Positions 35,230-47,100 of a DNA stretch of 64,000 nt are shown here, piece after piece; the stretch's first letter is position 1, and each line of letters starts with the position of its first letter. The notes below the pieces were generated by a model, which saw only the letters and a program-made list of their open reading frames with translations, had not been told where the DNA came from and searched no databases. The translations under genes were made by a program, and so were the position numbers. The stretch is from Bugulina stolonifera. Taxonomy: Eukaryota > Bryozoa > Gymnolaemata > Cheilostomatida > Bugulidae. Where the stretch lies: contig OW285193.1 in assembly GCA_935421135.1 (NCBI GenBank), positions 3,655,996-3,719,995 of the forward strand, written 5' to 3'.

Positions 35230-37408
35230 ATGGTGGCTAACACCGAACAGGAGGACTGTTTATTTACAATTAATTTTAATTCTTTATTTGATAACACTAA
35301 TCAAGAGGATAGTGCTCAACTGGCTGCATCAGTGTTAACAATAGGAAGCTACTATTTGAACAAATCCAAACTATCAAGAAAACGCCGCAGTAGCACACGC
35401 TCTTGCTGGATATCAGATTTTGTTGGCAGAAGAGAGGATTATGGTGCTTTTAATTCAATTATGGCAGAATTGGGAGTGAGTGATGCGAAATGATGGCAAA
35501 ACCATTTACGGATGAACAGTCATCTCTACAACTCGCTATTACAGTCCATTACACATGCCATCACTAAAAAAGATACTACGTTGAGAAAGGCTGTGCCACC
35601 AACTGAGCGGTTGGCTGTTACTTTGAGATATTTGGCAACAGGCGAAAGCTATACCAGCTTACACTACCAATTTAGGATTGGTAAAAGCACAATAGCTGAA
35701 ATTATCCCTGAAGTGTGCGCTGCAATTTTTGGCTGCCTTAAAGAGACATATTTAAAAACACCAAATACAGAAGCAGAATGGAAAAGAATTAGTTTCCATT
35801 TCAATGAAAGGTGGAACTTTCCTCATTGTATTGGAGCACTAGATGGAAAGCATATTGTTTTGAGGGAGCCTCACCACGCTGGTTCAGCCTACCATAATTA
35901 TAAAGGATGTGAATCCATTGTGCTAATGGCTCTTGCAGATGCAACATACAAGTAAGTTTATTAGATTATTATTAAATATTTCATCAACTTCACAATTTCT
36001 TGTATGTACATTTTGAACGTAATTGGTTTTTTATAATTTAATTTATAACAATATTTTTAATAATTTATTGTAGATTTCTATATGTGTATGTTGGAGCCAA
36101 TGGCCGAGTATCTGATGGTGGTGTTTTCAAGCAAACAAAATTGTATGTTGCTCTAGAATCTGCTGGCGGACAACAGCTTGGAGTGCCATGTCGAGAAGCC
36201 TTGCCTGGTACATGTCATGACGCTCCATACGTCATAGTTACTGACGATGCCTTCGCTCTTTCTACATATCTAATGAAACCATTTCCAAAGTACTAAACAC
36301 ATGTAATTAAAAATAATATTCTAACTTCTGTCAATTTCTTCCATCAATTATTATGCTCATGACTACTCTTATATTTTCTGTAATTAATAAAATTCTTGGT
36401 CCATGTTTTTCTCTAGACAGACACTAACTGAGGAAACTCACAAAATATTCAATTATCGCCTCTCAAGAGCTAGACGAGTAGTAGAGAATGCTTTTGGAAC
36501 CTTGGCTTCTGTATTTCGAGTAAGATAGTAGCATACTAGTAGTCTAGTAATCACAGTCTATGTAGTCATACTACTAATCACTGTCCATGTAGTCATACTA
36601 CTAATCACTGTCCATGTAGTCATATTACTAATCACTGTCCATGTAGTCATACTAGCAATCACTGTCCATGTAGTCATACTAGCAATCACTATCCATGTTG
36701 TCATACTACTAATCACTGTCCACGTAGCCATACTACTAACCACTGTCCACGTAGCCATACTACTAATCAATGTCCATGTATTCATACTAGTAATCACTGT
36801 CCATGTAGTCATACTACTAATCACTGCCCATGTAGTCATACTACTAATCACTGTCCATGTAGTCATATTACTAATCACTGTCCATGTAGTCATACTACTA
36901 ATCACTGTCCATGTAGTCATACTACTAATCACTGTCCATGTAGTCATATTACTAATCACTGTCCATGTAGTCATACTACTAATCACTGTCCATGTAGTCA
37001 TACTACTAATCACTGTCCATGTAGTCATATTACTAATCACTGTCCATGTAGTCATACTACTAATCACTGTCCATGTAGTCATACTACTAATCACTGTCCA
37101 TGTAGCAATCACAGTCTATGGATTGTTTCTAGGTATTTGAAAAGCCTATTCCCTTGGAACCTGAGAAGGCAGAATCTGTAACACTTGCAGCTTGTGTGTT
37201 GCACAATTATCTCAGGCACCATAAAGGAGCTGATACAAGAGAGTTTGACAATGAACCGTGGAGAGCAATAGATGCCGGTGGTTTAGGTGAGATTAGCTGC
37301 AGGCGAGGAGGCACAAACTACTCTCAAGCAGCCGCCAATACTAGAGAAATATTTTGTAACTACTTTAATGGACCTGGAGCTGTAGACTGGCAACACCAGA
37401 TGATCTGA
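35230..37408 (+). pseudogene. Harbinger DDE transposase with one internal stop
   Basis: Exons 35230-35951, 36074-36289, 36417-36519 and 37133-37408 total 1,317 nt in one frame. The catalytic triad is visible: Asp in CIGALDGKHI, Asp in GANGRVSDGGVF, and Glu in RARRVVENAFGTLA. Upstream lies the conserved helix-turn-helix-like stretch PPTERLAVTLRYLATGESY. The transposase would cut at the terminal repeats together with the Myb/SANT-like partner. A TGA at 35491-35493 interrupts the frame between DAK and WQNHLRM. All else is intact, so this copy is either recently inactivated or read through. Intron 3 (36520-37132) is almost entirely a 27 bp minisatellite. Confidence 0.9.
36526..37118. repeat. 27 bp minisatellite inside the transposase intron
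   Basis: About 21 units of CATACTACTAATCACTGTCC plus ATGTAGT run from just after the donor (36520) to just before the acceptor (37131-37132). Units near the edges vary more (CATACTAGCAATCAC, CCACGTAGC). A higher-order pattern of three units, with CATATT in every third one, is seen in the right half. The 27 bp period is divisible by three, which explains the 184-codon open frame on the minus strand. Confidence 0.93.
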
Positions 37409-37559
37409 GCAATCTTAAACTTCAGCTTAATTCTGTGTTATATATTTCAAATTTGATTCTTTATTCTACTAATTGAAAATAAATATAAAATCAACGAAAA
37501 CAATGAGTTATTCAACAGTACAAAAATAACAATTAATGCATTATTAACAAGTTTAAAAA

Positions 37560-38519
37560 TTATAGATTCTGGTAATTAGAATAGAAGTCGTATCCATGCC
37601 ATGCCATTTGAGGTGCACTGCTTGGCCTGGCACATACCTGCTCTTCTGGGAAAATCTTGCGGAACACCATGTTCTGGATGTCTAACATGAGCATTCTTCT
37701 TGTTTTTGAGTCTGTAATTGAGTTTAAGTCTGATCCAAGAGTCATCAAAAACCCTTGTATATCTAAAGGGAGACTTGGTTTTTTATCTTCTTTCATACTC
37801 TCTAAGTGTTGGGTAGCACTCTTCATGTATTTTACTACCTCTATATGATCATCTTCTTCATCTTTTATAAGTCGTTTCCTTCTAGTTTTCTTATCTTTTC
37901 TTTCAGTATCATCACCTGAAAATATAATAAAGACACAATGAACTTGAACTATAATATTATGATTAATATTGAGATGGCTTGAAAATATTTATTGCGTGTG
38001 ACTATTCTAGTATAATATAATCCACTTACCACTTTGTTTTCCATCTGTTGATGATTGAGAGGATAGCGTGTCAGTCCCTTCTCTGACTACAAGAGTTGGT
38101 AATAAAAATGACAGCTCATGATAGTACTCCCATGTTGGCACGTAGATATCACTAGTGCCACTCCCTGACTTTTCTGATTTTTTCACTTCATTCCATTCCT
38201 GCCAATGTAAAAAATAATAATAAAATAAGTTTATTTATTTTAATTAATAAATTAGTAGTAATGACAATTTTTATTTTAAAAATTAGTTACATGTAGAAGT
38301 AATAATATAAATATAAATAGTTCATATTAGAAGACGACTAACCTTTCTAAATCTAGTGCGTAGCGTAGCATATTTCTTCTCTATGTCCCCCACGTCTGTC
38401 CCACAACACTTTGCTAGCTCTGCAATCTGGCTCCTTTTTTCGTCTCTATTCATGTAATCCTGATCGTTTGAGTCCCATATAGCTGGATACATCTCTAAAT
38501 TGCTCACCAAACTTCGCAT
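37560..38519 (-). CDS. Harbinger accessory protein, MADF and BESS domains, 233 aa
   Basis: Exons 38519-38343, 38198-38030 and 37915-37560 total 702 nt with agreeing phases. The N-terminal MADF (Myb/SANT-like) domain shows LVSNLEMYPAIWD, IAELAKC and YATLRTRFRK, continuing in exon 2 with EWNEVKKSEKSGSG and WEYYHELSFLLP. A basic linker (RKDKKTRRKRL) could serve as a nuclear signal. The C-terminal BESS-type motif is FLMTLGSDLNSITDSK followed by RRMLMLDIQN. In active Harbinger elements this protein helps bring the transposase into the nucleus and to the ends. No defect is visible. It is convergent with the transposase gene, with 151 bp between stops. Confidence 0.88.
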
Positions 38520-38765
38520 AACTTACCTTAACTTCAACATATTGTTTAATGACTTGACGTTTCCGTGGTAACACGAAGCGCTTTCTGATTGGTCAATGCA
38601 AAAGTAATCGGGCGAATATTTTAGCATGAAAATAACCAGGCCGAAATCGTTCTAGTGCCAACAAATCGGCCGATTTTTCGTCCACACAACAACGATTTCA
38701 TCAAATCCAAGAATCGTCCATAAAATCGTTGTAGTCTGGACTCAGCTTAAGTCAGAAAGCTTGTC

Positions 38766-38850
38766 ACCGCCAGGAATCGAGCTGAAGCTGTCTGGACTAG
38801 AATCAAGCATCTTAACCTCTAGGTCATACTGACTGATAACTCTGACACTC
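38766..38850 (-). repeat. tRNA-like SINE head next to the Harbinger insertion
   Basis: On the minus strand there is an A box (TGACCTAGAGGTTAAG) and a B box (AGCTCGATTCC) at tRNA-like spacing, and GTCA can pair with TGAC at the ends. Pairing elsewhere is poor, so a SINE head is more likely than a working tRNA gene. The Harbinger element sits right behind it in a TTA (minus) target. Confidence 0.55.
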
Positions 38851-39450
38851 TGATACCTTCCCTCTTGACTTACAAGCCACTAAATGAGAATGCAATGAGG
38901 ACCAAAGGGTTAAGGTAGTACTAGATTTGAACTACTTACATTTGCACAACCTTATTATAGTGGCAATATAGACAATATGAACAGTGATCCTATCATAAAA
39001 GACTGTTTAGTGTGATAGGTACATTTAGTTTGTTGGAATGGAGTCAAGGCCCAACTCCGTAATACTTTTAGTTGTGGCTTGTGGGCCAAAGGTTTCCTTC
39101 AAAACGAAAACAAATGCAACTTCATGTATAGAGAATGTGACATAATTTATTTAACAAACATAAATATTGTTGTTTTCTACTCAGTGCTGTTTGTGGAAAA
39201 CAGTTTGCACTATATTATCCTGCACATGTAGAAATTATAGATATACATGTACTATAAACACTAGATAGGATATCCTGCGTTAATGCTTCAATGCTATTTG
39301 TCCTTCTAGATACTGGGGATTCACCACAACATAACCTGATCTCACCATGAGACTTCTAGCCTACAATGGTGATTCACACTACATAAAATATTATAATGGA
39401 ATACCAGACCTAAAACTGGTTTGAATCTGCTCTGCTGCCACCATACTTAA

Positions 39451-39891
39451 AGGGGTTATGCCATGTGTTTTACGGTAGCATTAAGATTCACTCAGCTACA
39501 TAATATGTATAACGCAATAATAGCCGCCGTATATAGTGTGGCCAAAGGAAATACCAGACCTACCAATAAAAGCAGCTAGTTATTGCCAGTGAAAGGAAAG
39601 CTTAGAATAATTTGAAAAAACCTGCACAAGTTATCCTATAGCTATATTAGTAAACACTGTTAAATCATTTGTTTACTACTGTACTCTTTCTATGCAAACA
39701 GCTTGAATTCAACAATTTTCTCTATAAGTTGCGTCTTCATAACAAAGTTGCGTTTGAAGCAGCATTGAATAGTGCTAATGAGTCAAGCATGGGCAAAAGG
39801 ACACAACTCCGCTTGTAGTAGCACAAATGCAACAAACCCAAATAAGAGGTGCTGCATTGAATATAGACATAAACAACATGTCATAACCCCT
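39451..39891 (-). mobile_element. TTAA-flanked inverted-repeat element, copy 1
   Basis: The element starts AGGGGTTATGCCATGTG and ends CATGTCATAACCCCT, and both flanks are TTAA (39447-39450 and 39892-39895). The TTAA duplication is typical of piggyBac-type cut-and-paste elements. No coding capacity is seen, so it is probably a non-autonomous element. A second copy in the opposite orientation lies at 52074-53427. I give this one minus only to mark that opposition. Confidence 0.8.
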
Positions 39892-40124
39892 TTAATGCAA
39901 CTAATGCAGTGAAACTTGTTTCACGGGCGTAAGTACGAAGTGCTTGTATGATAAAAATAACAAATAGGTTAAAACTGGTTCTATCTAGCATAATGAATAA
40001 TACAGGAGGTTTGTAAATGTAAAACTGTAAATAAAAATACATCCTGGTATAAAGTAGTAAACAAAACTGAACATGCACATGACTGTATGTTAGCAAATAT
40101 GAATCACATGTTGGCCATTTACAG

Positions 40125-40290
40125 AGATGGCTAGCAATATGTATATGTAAATGTAACTGATATTCCAGAGTGCTTATTCTAGATCATAAGACCTGAATCT
40201 ACAGGTAAGTTGTCTAGTATTTTACAAACTTGACAGCTCAAGGATAGCTTATACTGGATACATGTAATGTATGTCTCTCTAGCTGTTTAC
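40125..40290. repeat. Dispersed repeat family C, copy 2
   Basis: Diverged match of 23190-23360, with the same order of landmarks around CTAGATCATAAGACCT. Confidence 0.45.
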
Positions 40291-41166
40291 TGCATGTCAT
40301 TATGGGATCAGACACTCACCCATGTCCCTACACTGTCTTAGTGTCCCGATTTTTATGCTAGGAATTAAGAAATTGCAATTTAAGAGACTTCATTTACTAT
40401 TTTTTTGATTTTTCAAAATATTTACTGAAAGAGAACCAAACGTCGTAACTTGCTGTATACTCTCTACGTACAGGTGGCTCTGTGTGTAGTGACTTTGGGC
40501 CTATGACAGTATTGCCATTAGCTATAGGACAAATTAGAACTAACCTTTAGGCTACATTGGCAGAGTTGTCATTCCACTGAAATAGAGGAGGAAAAAATAC
40601 TGTGTATGCTAGTTTGGAATTGCCTGCTTCATAAAGAAAATATACTACCCACATGTTTTGAGACAAAGGCTGCAACTGAAGAGTCATTCTGATGAGTTTT
40701 AGACATGTAGAACAAGCAACATCTATATACATTAAAAATTCAAAGAGAAAATATTCATGTTTTATTAAACCAGAATAATATACATGTAGTTATGAAATAA
40801 TATGCGATCAGAAAAGCTGCATACAATCCGACTCACTGATTACAACAAAATAGGTGGTGACTAGTACATGCTATTACAATAAAGGTTGCTGGAAAGCTTT
40901 GATGGGGAAAATAGATACTAAATAATAATCATGATGGCAAACAGAGTAGACCGACATTAAAATCTAGTTAAAAGTCACACCAACTATTAGAATACACGAT
41001 ATGTGTTAATATTAAAAATACACTTTGGAGTATTTGATGGATGAAGTTCCTTAGCAGAAATAGCCATAGAATTAACATGTGCAACTTTTTGCAATAAAAG
41101 ATACCGTTAAGTCACAATATATACCATATTGTATAATGTATCTGACAAAATGGGAACATTTTAATT

Positions 41167-44100
41167 CTATTCGGCCGGCTTGCAGGCGATAATCTTTTCT
41201 ATACCCATAAAATGTAGAACAGCAACCTACAGAGGAGATAAAATAATAACAGTTTTGTCAAGCGTATAATTGCTGTCTACTTTACTAAGCAGTTGAAGTT
41301 GCATTGCTCCGCTGCATTTGTAAAGTTTACATATTTCGACTCACATCTACTCCACTACCTTCTTCAGTTGCAAGTATATGATCTGCCAATATGTTGTAAC
41401 TTATAAATGTAGCTTGAAATGAGAGCGCAGCAAAACTTATACAATGGCGGAATATATTTCCCTTCACATGCTACAGCAGATATCACTTGACACATCTTTT
41501 CAAACCAAAAACTTCGACTCTAACTAGAAAATCATGACTAGCTTTTGAACATCTGGTTCCTCCCATGTGTAGTTCACATTGTAGCTAGGGATGAAAAACG
41601 GAGAGCTGGAAGCTAACCCCAATAAATAGTGGCAATGTGACCAACATGTGATGAGATGAAATAACTGGCCGTCTGTTGACTGCATGTTAGGCTAAATCTC
41701 TTTGATTTGTTGTTTAAGGCCCTTATTTCTTCTATCCCAGAATATGAGATGAAGACAGTTCAAACGAGATCATAGCTTGGAATAGTGCTAAAGAGAAACA
41801 CATGGCTGTAAAGGATATGACCACTCTACGGTTAATGAAGAGACGTGTGTGCTGGGAATTCTCAGCTTTAATGATTTGTGACCTTTATTCTGATTTTGGC
41901 AGCAACACTTTCAGGGTATCAGTATTTTTGTTGTTAATGTTATTTTTATTGAGGAGTTAAACTGCAAATTCGAAGTGCGTTATTTCATTATAAAATCCCA
42001 ACTTCTTTATCCATAATTTTTACAACAATTATCAGTAAAGTTAATGAATGCAATGCTCAATTTCCAACCTCTCTATTAGAAGCACTAACAAACAGGAGTT
42101 GAAAAGGCTCACCATCATTGATCTGTCTCCCGCGAGACTATCAAATCCTTCTTTGACCTTTTGGTCAATTACACCTTCTAGTTTTAGATCATTTCGTGTG
42201 GAGCCACCATCATACATTAACATAACATAACCATTCTTGTTGCGATCAACAAGTGTACACTCTGTTCTTTCTATATTAGGTACAGACACGTTGTGCGAGG
42301 AAGGGAAGATATCTTCATACCTGTGAAAATGTCAATTCCAACCAGATTAATCTAAAGATACAAGAAAGAACATCGTCTGGGTAGGATTCTCTGCTATTGG
42401 ACCCTGTAGCTGGTCATGAGCGATTTCTATTAAATGATTCCAAACCATCACAATAAAACCAACGTGGGAAAACTACATGTAAGTTCGATTAGCATAGTAT
42501 GTAGATGAAAGATAATTAAAGTCATGCATGTACAGTGTACTTTAAATTAAATTTGCAACCGGAATTGATTTTTTTATTCTGTTCCAAAGCATGAAAATCA
42601 CTTTGTGAAAAAGAATGTGCTCATTAATATAAAATATTAGAGTAATTGAAAACAATTGGTAAAATAACACCAATATAACGACTCGAATTTCTACCTTATG
42701 GCCAACTTACTAAAAGTTTTCCAACATACATTCTTCTCAGAGTCACAAGCACACAGCCTGGGTAAAAAGCTAACCCTCCTTTTTGTGTGAAAAACCCTTG
42801 TGAGCTAGGAATAGCTAGGAATCGTTTACTCCGACCAAGCAAAATTCCAGGCCAATGACCATTAGTAGCATCTTTGAATTTTAATTGATGACCCATGTCA
42901 GTATAACAGGTCATGAAAACACGTACCAACATTTTATACTGTTAACTTTGCTTTCAGACACCTCCAGCAGAGCATTCCCGTAAAAGCAGTGAAAGACATA
43001 ATTATAGTTACATCACTCCAAGCTTTCTACCTCTACTATAAAAATCCGCTAAAATATTTAATTATATATCTAGAGTTCATTCTTAAAACTTGCTAGTATG
43101 TATCTCTTACGTAATGGACATGTTTCTGTAGAAGCAGAGAATGCAAGTATTTGAACACGCGAGTTTCTGCAGTGTTGGCCAACACTAGAACGGTTTTGAG
43201 CGAACTAGTCTTAGGGAGGAAATTTATGAAATAAAATACTGCCAGAAACAATCATATACATATACATGTATGTGTAATTAATGTGTTCGCTTGAGTAAAA
43301 TATAGTTATTTAGCTGTAATAATATAATATGGTACATACATGCAACACAATATCTAAATATGCAACAAATTCTCATTACTATTGTTTTAATAACTCTAAA
43401 TAATACATTGTACATGCATATATGAAGGAATCACAGTTAGTGTAAAGTCTGGCAACATACTTTTGGTAAGTTCCTAACAGGTAAATATATTTTTCAATAG
43501 TCTGGTCTTTTAAATTGGCTACACCATTACTACAAAATATAATTGCATGCATTCTAGGACATAGTGTGAATAGGTAACAAATTAAATTACGATTGACCAC
43601 TACAAAAACCTGGTCAGATACAAAAAATTATCATAGTCGTCATTATCATCTCAATTTTCATGTAAAGATTACAGTATCCAGCAATTTGTTGGTTCGGATA
43701 CTATTAGATCATCGGATATCATGGATAATTAAGGTTATGTAACTGGGATTCTCAAAAATTAAATTCCTTTTAGCACTATCTAGGCATTACTACCTGGAAA
43801 GGCATAAGATAAAAAATAGGAAGGTCTAAGAAATATTTTTCAAGTTATGGCCAATAGTAATTTTGAGGCCCATTACCACAGCTCTAATTTTATGAATGAA
43901 ATGACTAGACAGGGAACTCTGTCGTGAAGATATGACACAATGTTACAGATGCAGAAGAATAATCAATCTCATTGACATAGTACTACATGGTGTATGGCTA
44001 ACATATAATGCATGTTTTGACAAGTTTTTTTTTGTTTTTGTACGTATATGTAATATCCTACACAAAACATAATCACTGGCTTTCGATGCTTCGCACTACT

Positions 44101-47100
44101 ACGAAGCCAGATTTCGTTCGAAGTTATCCACTCCATTCGACGTGAGCATGTCCATGCTTCGCAGTACATGCAGTAGACACCAGAGTTGTCTGTTCAATAG
44201 CATTATCCACTCTGTAGTAAAGTTTTATTTTGTTTTGTAGTTGTCTACTCTTACTGTATGTTGCTTATAAGCATTTTACATGTGCATGTTATTGATAAAT
44301 GATAAGTAAATATTATATTTCAGATCAAGTAATTTTGTTTATTAGATCATAATCAATATAATGCACACATCTGAATTAAAATAACACAATTAAGCATTAA
44401 TATGTTATAATATCACAAACAAGAGGTAAGTTAGTAGCAATAATCTAGAATAATTTTCCTTGATTAGTTTGGAAGTTAGCTTTCCTTGATCTGTGATGAT
44501 GAGGAAACTGTAGGGCAGGCTGCAGCTTGTTTGAAGGCTATTTTGCCAGCTTACATGAATTTGGCTAGCCCACAACTAAACCACCCCAGTGGTCTTTCCA
44601 CCTCTACACCAGCAGGAAGAAGAATATTATCACTTTCACAAAATCATGAAATATTCATAGATGTAAAGAAGAAGCAGACATAGAAATAAGGAAAAGGAAA
44701 CTAAACACTTCAACAATTAGTCAATATCAGGCACAGTATACATGTACCTAGCACTAGCATTCTCAACCACAATAGATGATAGGAGAGTTGTGAAAGATTG
44801 TTGTGAAGAAGAATGCAAGGAGACAGATATTGATATTGAAAGAGAGCTGAGGACAAGATTGAGGGGTAAAAGATGGTTGTTAGAAAGGTGCACGTGGAGT
44901 GTTATAATGTGCTGATGGTGTTGGATATACAAAAAGAAGTAGATGGTGTGTATGTATGATATTGATCGTGTGGAGTTGACGGTGATTGCAGAGTGGCTGG
45001 CTTCTCTGTAATGTTGGAAGATTGACTGACAAATAATTTATGCATTACAGAAGAGAAGTCTTCCATCAAGACCCTGTGTGACTATGAATTTTCCTGCTAA
45101 AGGCTTCCATATTGACTGCTCGCAGCACTCCATTTCTTGGCAGAGTTTCGGTATAGAGAGTGGAGAGTGTTCTATATCTGTAAACAGAAGAGAAAGCATT
45201 CATCCAGCATTTCATAATACCCATGCTGATATCAAGCAATAAAAGCTAAATATGGTGATCTGAAGCTGTGGACATTCATTAGCAACAGATTAATGTGACA
45301 GATTATTGTGCGAATCTCTTCTGTTGTTGGTTTTGCAAACTTATGAGAGTATGACTTATCAACATAACAAAAAAAGTTACATCAAAGGGAGCCTGCAAGA
45401 GAGATTATTAGGTGAGTAAAGTAGAGTAGGATAGGATTCATAGGAAGCATAGAACAGTTATTCATTAGAATGTAAAACTATTTGAATGACAGTAGTTTAA
45501 CCAAGCATGCAGTGTGGATAGGTTACAGGTCATTCCACTTGCACCAAAGGTAGAAGACAGCACATAAATACATGTATACTTATCTGAATTTTTAATATGC
45601 AGAATATCCTGGGACATATATTCATATAGATATAGAATATTTTTTAACATGATTGTATTGTAAAGCACAAATTACCAAAATTAAATACACTATATTTTCT
45701 CTAATAAATAATATAAAATTTATAATAATAGTAAGCAAATCAATCAATTTACCGTTGCAATAAATTTATAATAAATTCCATTTTATTATAAATTTATTGT
45801 AATGGAATGACCAGGGTTAATAGATCGATTTGCTTATTGTTAGAAAAAATATGGTGTATTGTTATAGACATGCTCCTGAGCACTGACAAAGGACCCTTGA
45901 GGCTATTTGTTAAGGCTTAGCTAATTATATAACCCTCACTCTAGTATTATGTAATCAGTGTCTGTAACTAATTATAGTCTTTCACTACTGGCCGTTACTT
46001 TTGTGGACGGCCTTATTGTTATATATATGAACGACTTTATGCCAACGACCAACTATTAATGTGAACGGACACTGTTCGTCCTTTGTTTAGTATAAAAGCA
46101 GCTGAATACCGCTTATCTTTCTCTTTATGCTGCATGCTTTTGTGCTGTGAACATCTATTCTATTCAATACACTATTGCACACAGTAATGAAGCCAGTATT
46201 GTTTAGCCTTAGACAGTAACAGTATCTAAAGAGCAGTTGCCTCTCAAGTGTATGCACATAGGTAGTCTCGTTGATTGCTTTGCTACGGCCGTTGGTGGTT
46301 GGTGTACACTGGGTCGCGTGTACACATCCACAACAGTATTTTGATAAAAATGAATTTCAAATTCAATTCAATTTCTCCCTTTTGAAAACGATCGGTTATA
46401 AATAAAATATTATTCCATTTAGTTATACCTGATTTTGAACTTTCAGTCTTCCTTCCATTTCACCTGCTATTAGTGCCCTGTCTTCTTCTCCCAAGCAGTA
46501 GTATGATTTTCATTTACAATGTCGTTGTTGTTAGACCAACTAACTTAAACTCAAACTAAAACTTAACTAACTTTTTAGCTGACAAATTTAGAAATTAATC
46601 TTTTCGTGTTGGATTGGCACCTTTCAACAATATTTCTGAAAGATTTCGCTTCTTTTACCAAAGCTTAAATATTAATATTTCATCGTCTTCTACTACGAAG
46701 CAACCATGATAGCTAACAGTTTTGAAAAGAGAATTAAAATTAAATTTATGCTACTCAACAATTCATAAAAACCTCCAACGGAAACGAGCACTTGCAGTCG
46801 ACCTTTTGAACCCACGATAGATTCTTTCCCACAAACCCTGCGAACCGGCAAATGAACCATTCCATACTTCGACATCGCTTCGCATGGCTTCGTAGGCTTC
46901 GTAGCGGTCATTCGTAACGGTCATTCGAAGCAAAAAATCATAGGAAGTCATTCGCAGTATCCCATTCCATGCTTCGCAGGGACAGACAATTCAAAGTACC
47001 TCGAAGCATCGAAAGCCAGTGATTATGTGTGGTGCATACTCTTATAAAATACGTACATATATCCACTATTCTAAGAAAGAATAAGGGCAGTTATTCTACT

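Larger units (their letters stand above)
35055..38747 (+). mobile_element. PIF/Harbinger DNA transposon, structurally complete
   Basis: Terminal inverted repeats of about 26 bp begin AGCTGAGTCCAG and differ at two positions between the ends. Both flanks carry TAA (35052-35054 and 38748-38750), matching the 3 bp TWA target duplication typical of PIF/Harbinger. The element is 3,693 bp and carries two convergent genes: a DDE transposase on the plus strand and a MADF-BESS protein on the minus strand. This two-gene layout is the established Harbinger architecture. The only visible defect is one in-frame TGA in the transposase. Confidence 0.93.
44067..47028. mobile_element. Candidate 3 kb DNA element bounded by a 27 bp inverted repeat
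   Basis: The 27-mer at 44067-44093 (ACATAATCACTGGCTTTCGA then TGCTTCG) is present as an exact reverse complement at 47002-47028. Inside both ends the hexamer CGAAGC/GCTTCG recurs many times, as in the subterminal arrays of some DNA transposons. Coding-like debris lies within: 44486-44683 on the plus strand, 44790-44910 on the plus strand ([16 protein letters not shown]), and a minus-strand block at 45050-45190. I could not find a target duplication or a transposase motif, so the boundaries and class are open. It lies inside the eIF5A intron. Confidence 0.45.

Noticed and set aside
36558..37112. 184-codon minus-strand open frame of nine-residue repeats
   Set aside because: The 27 bp minisatellite inside the transposase intron keeps every frame periodic; it is not a repeat protein gene.
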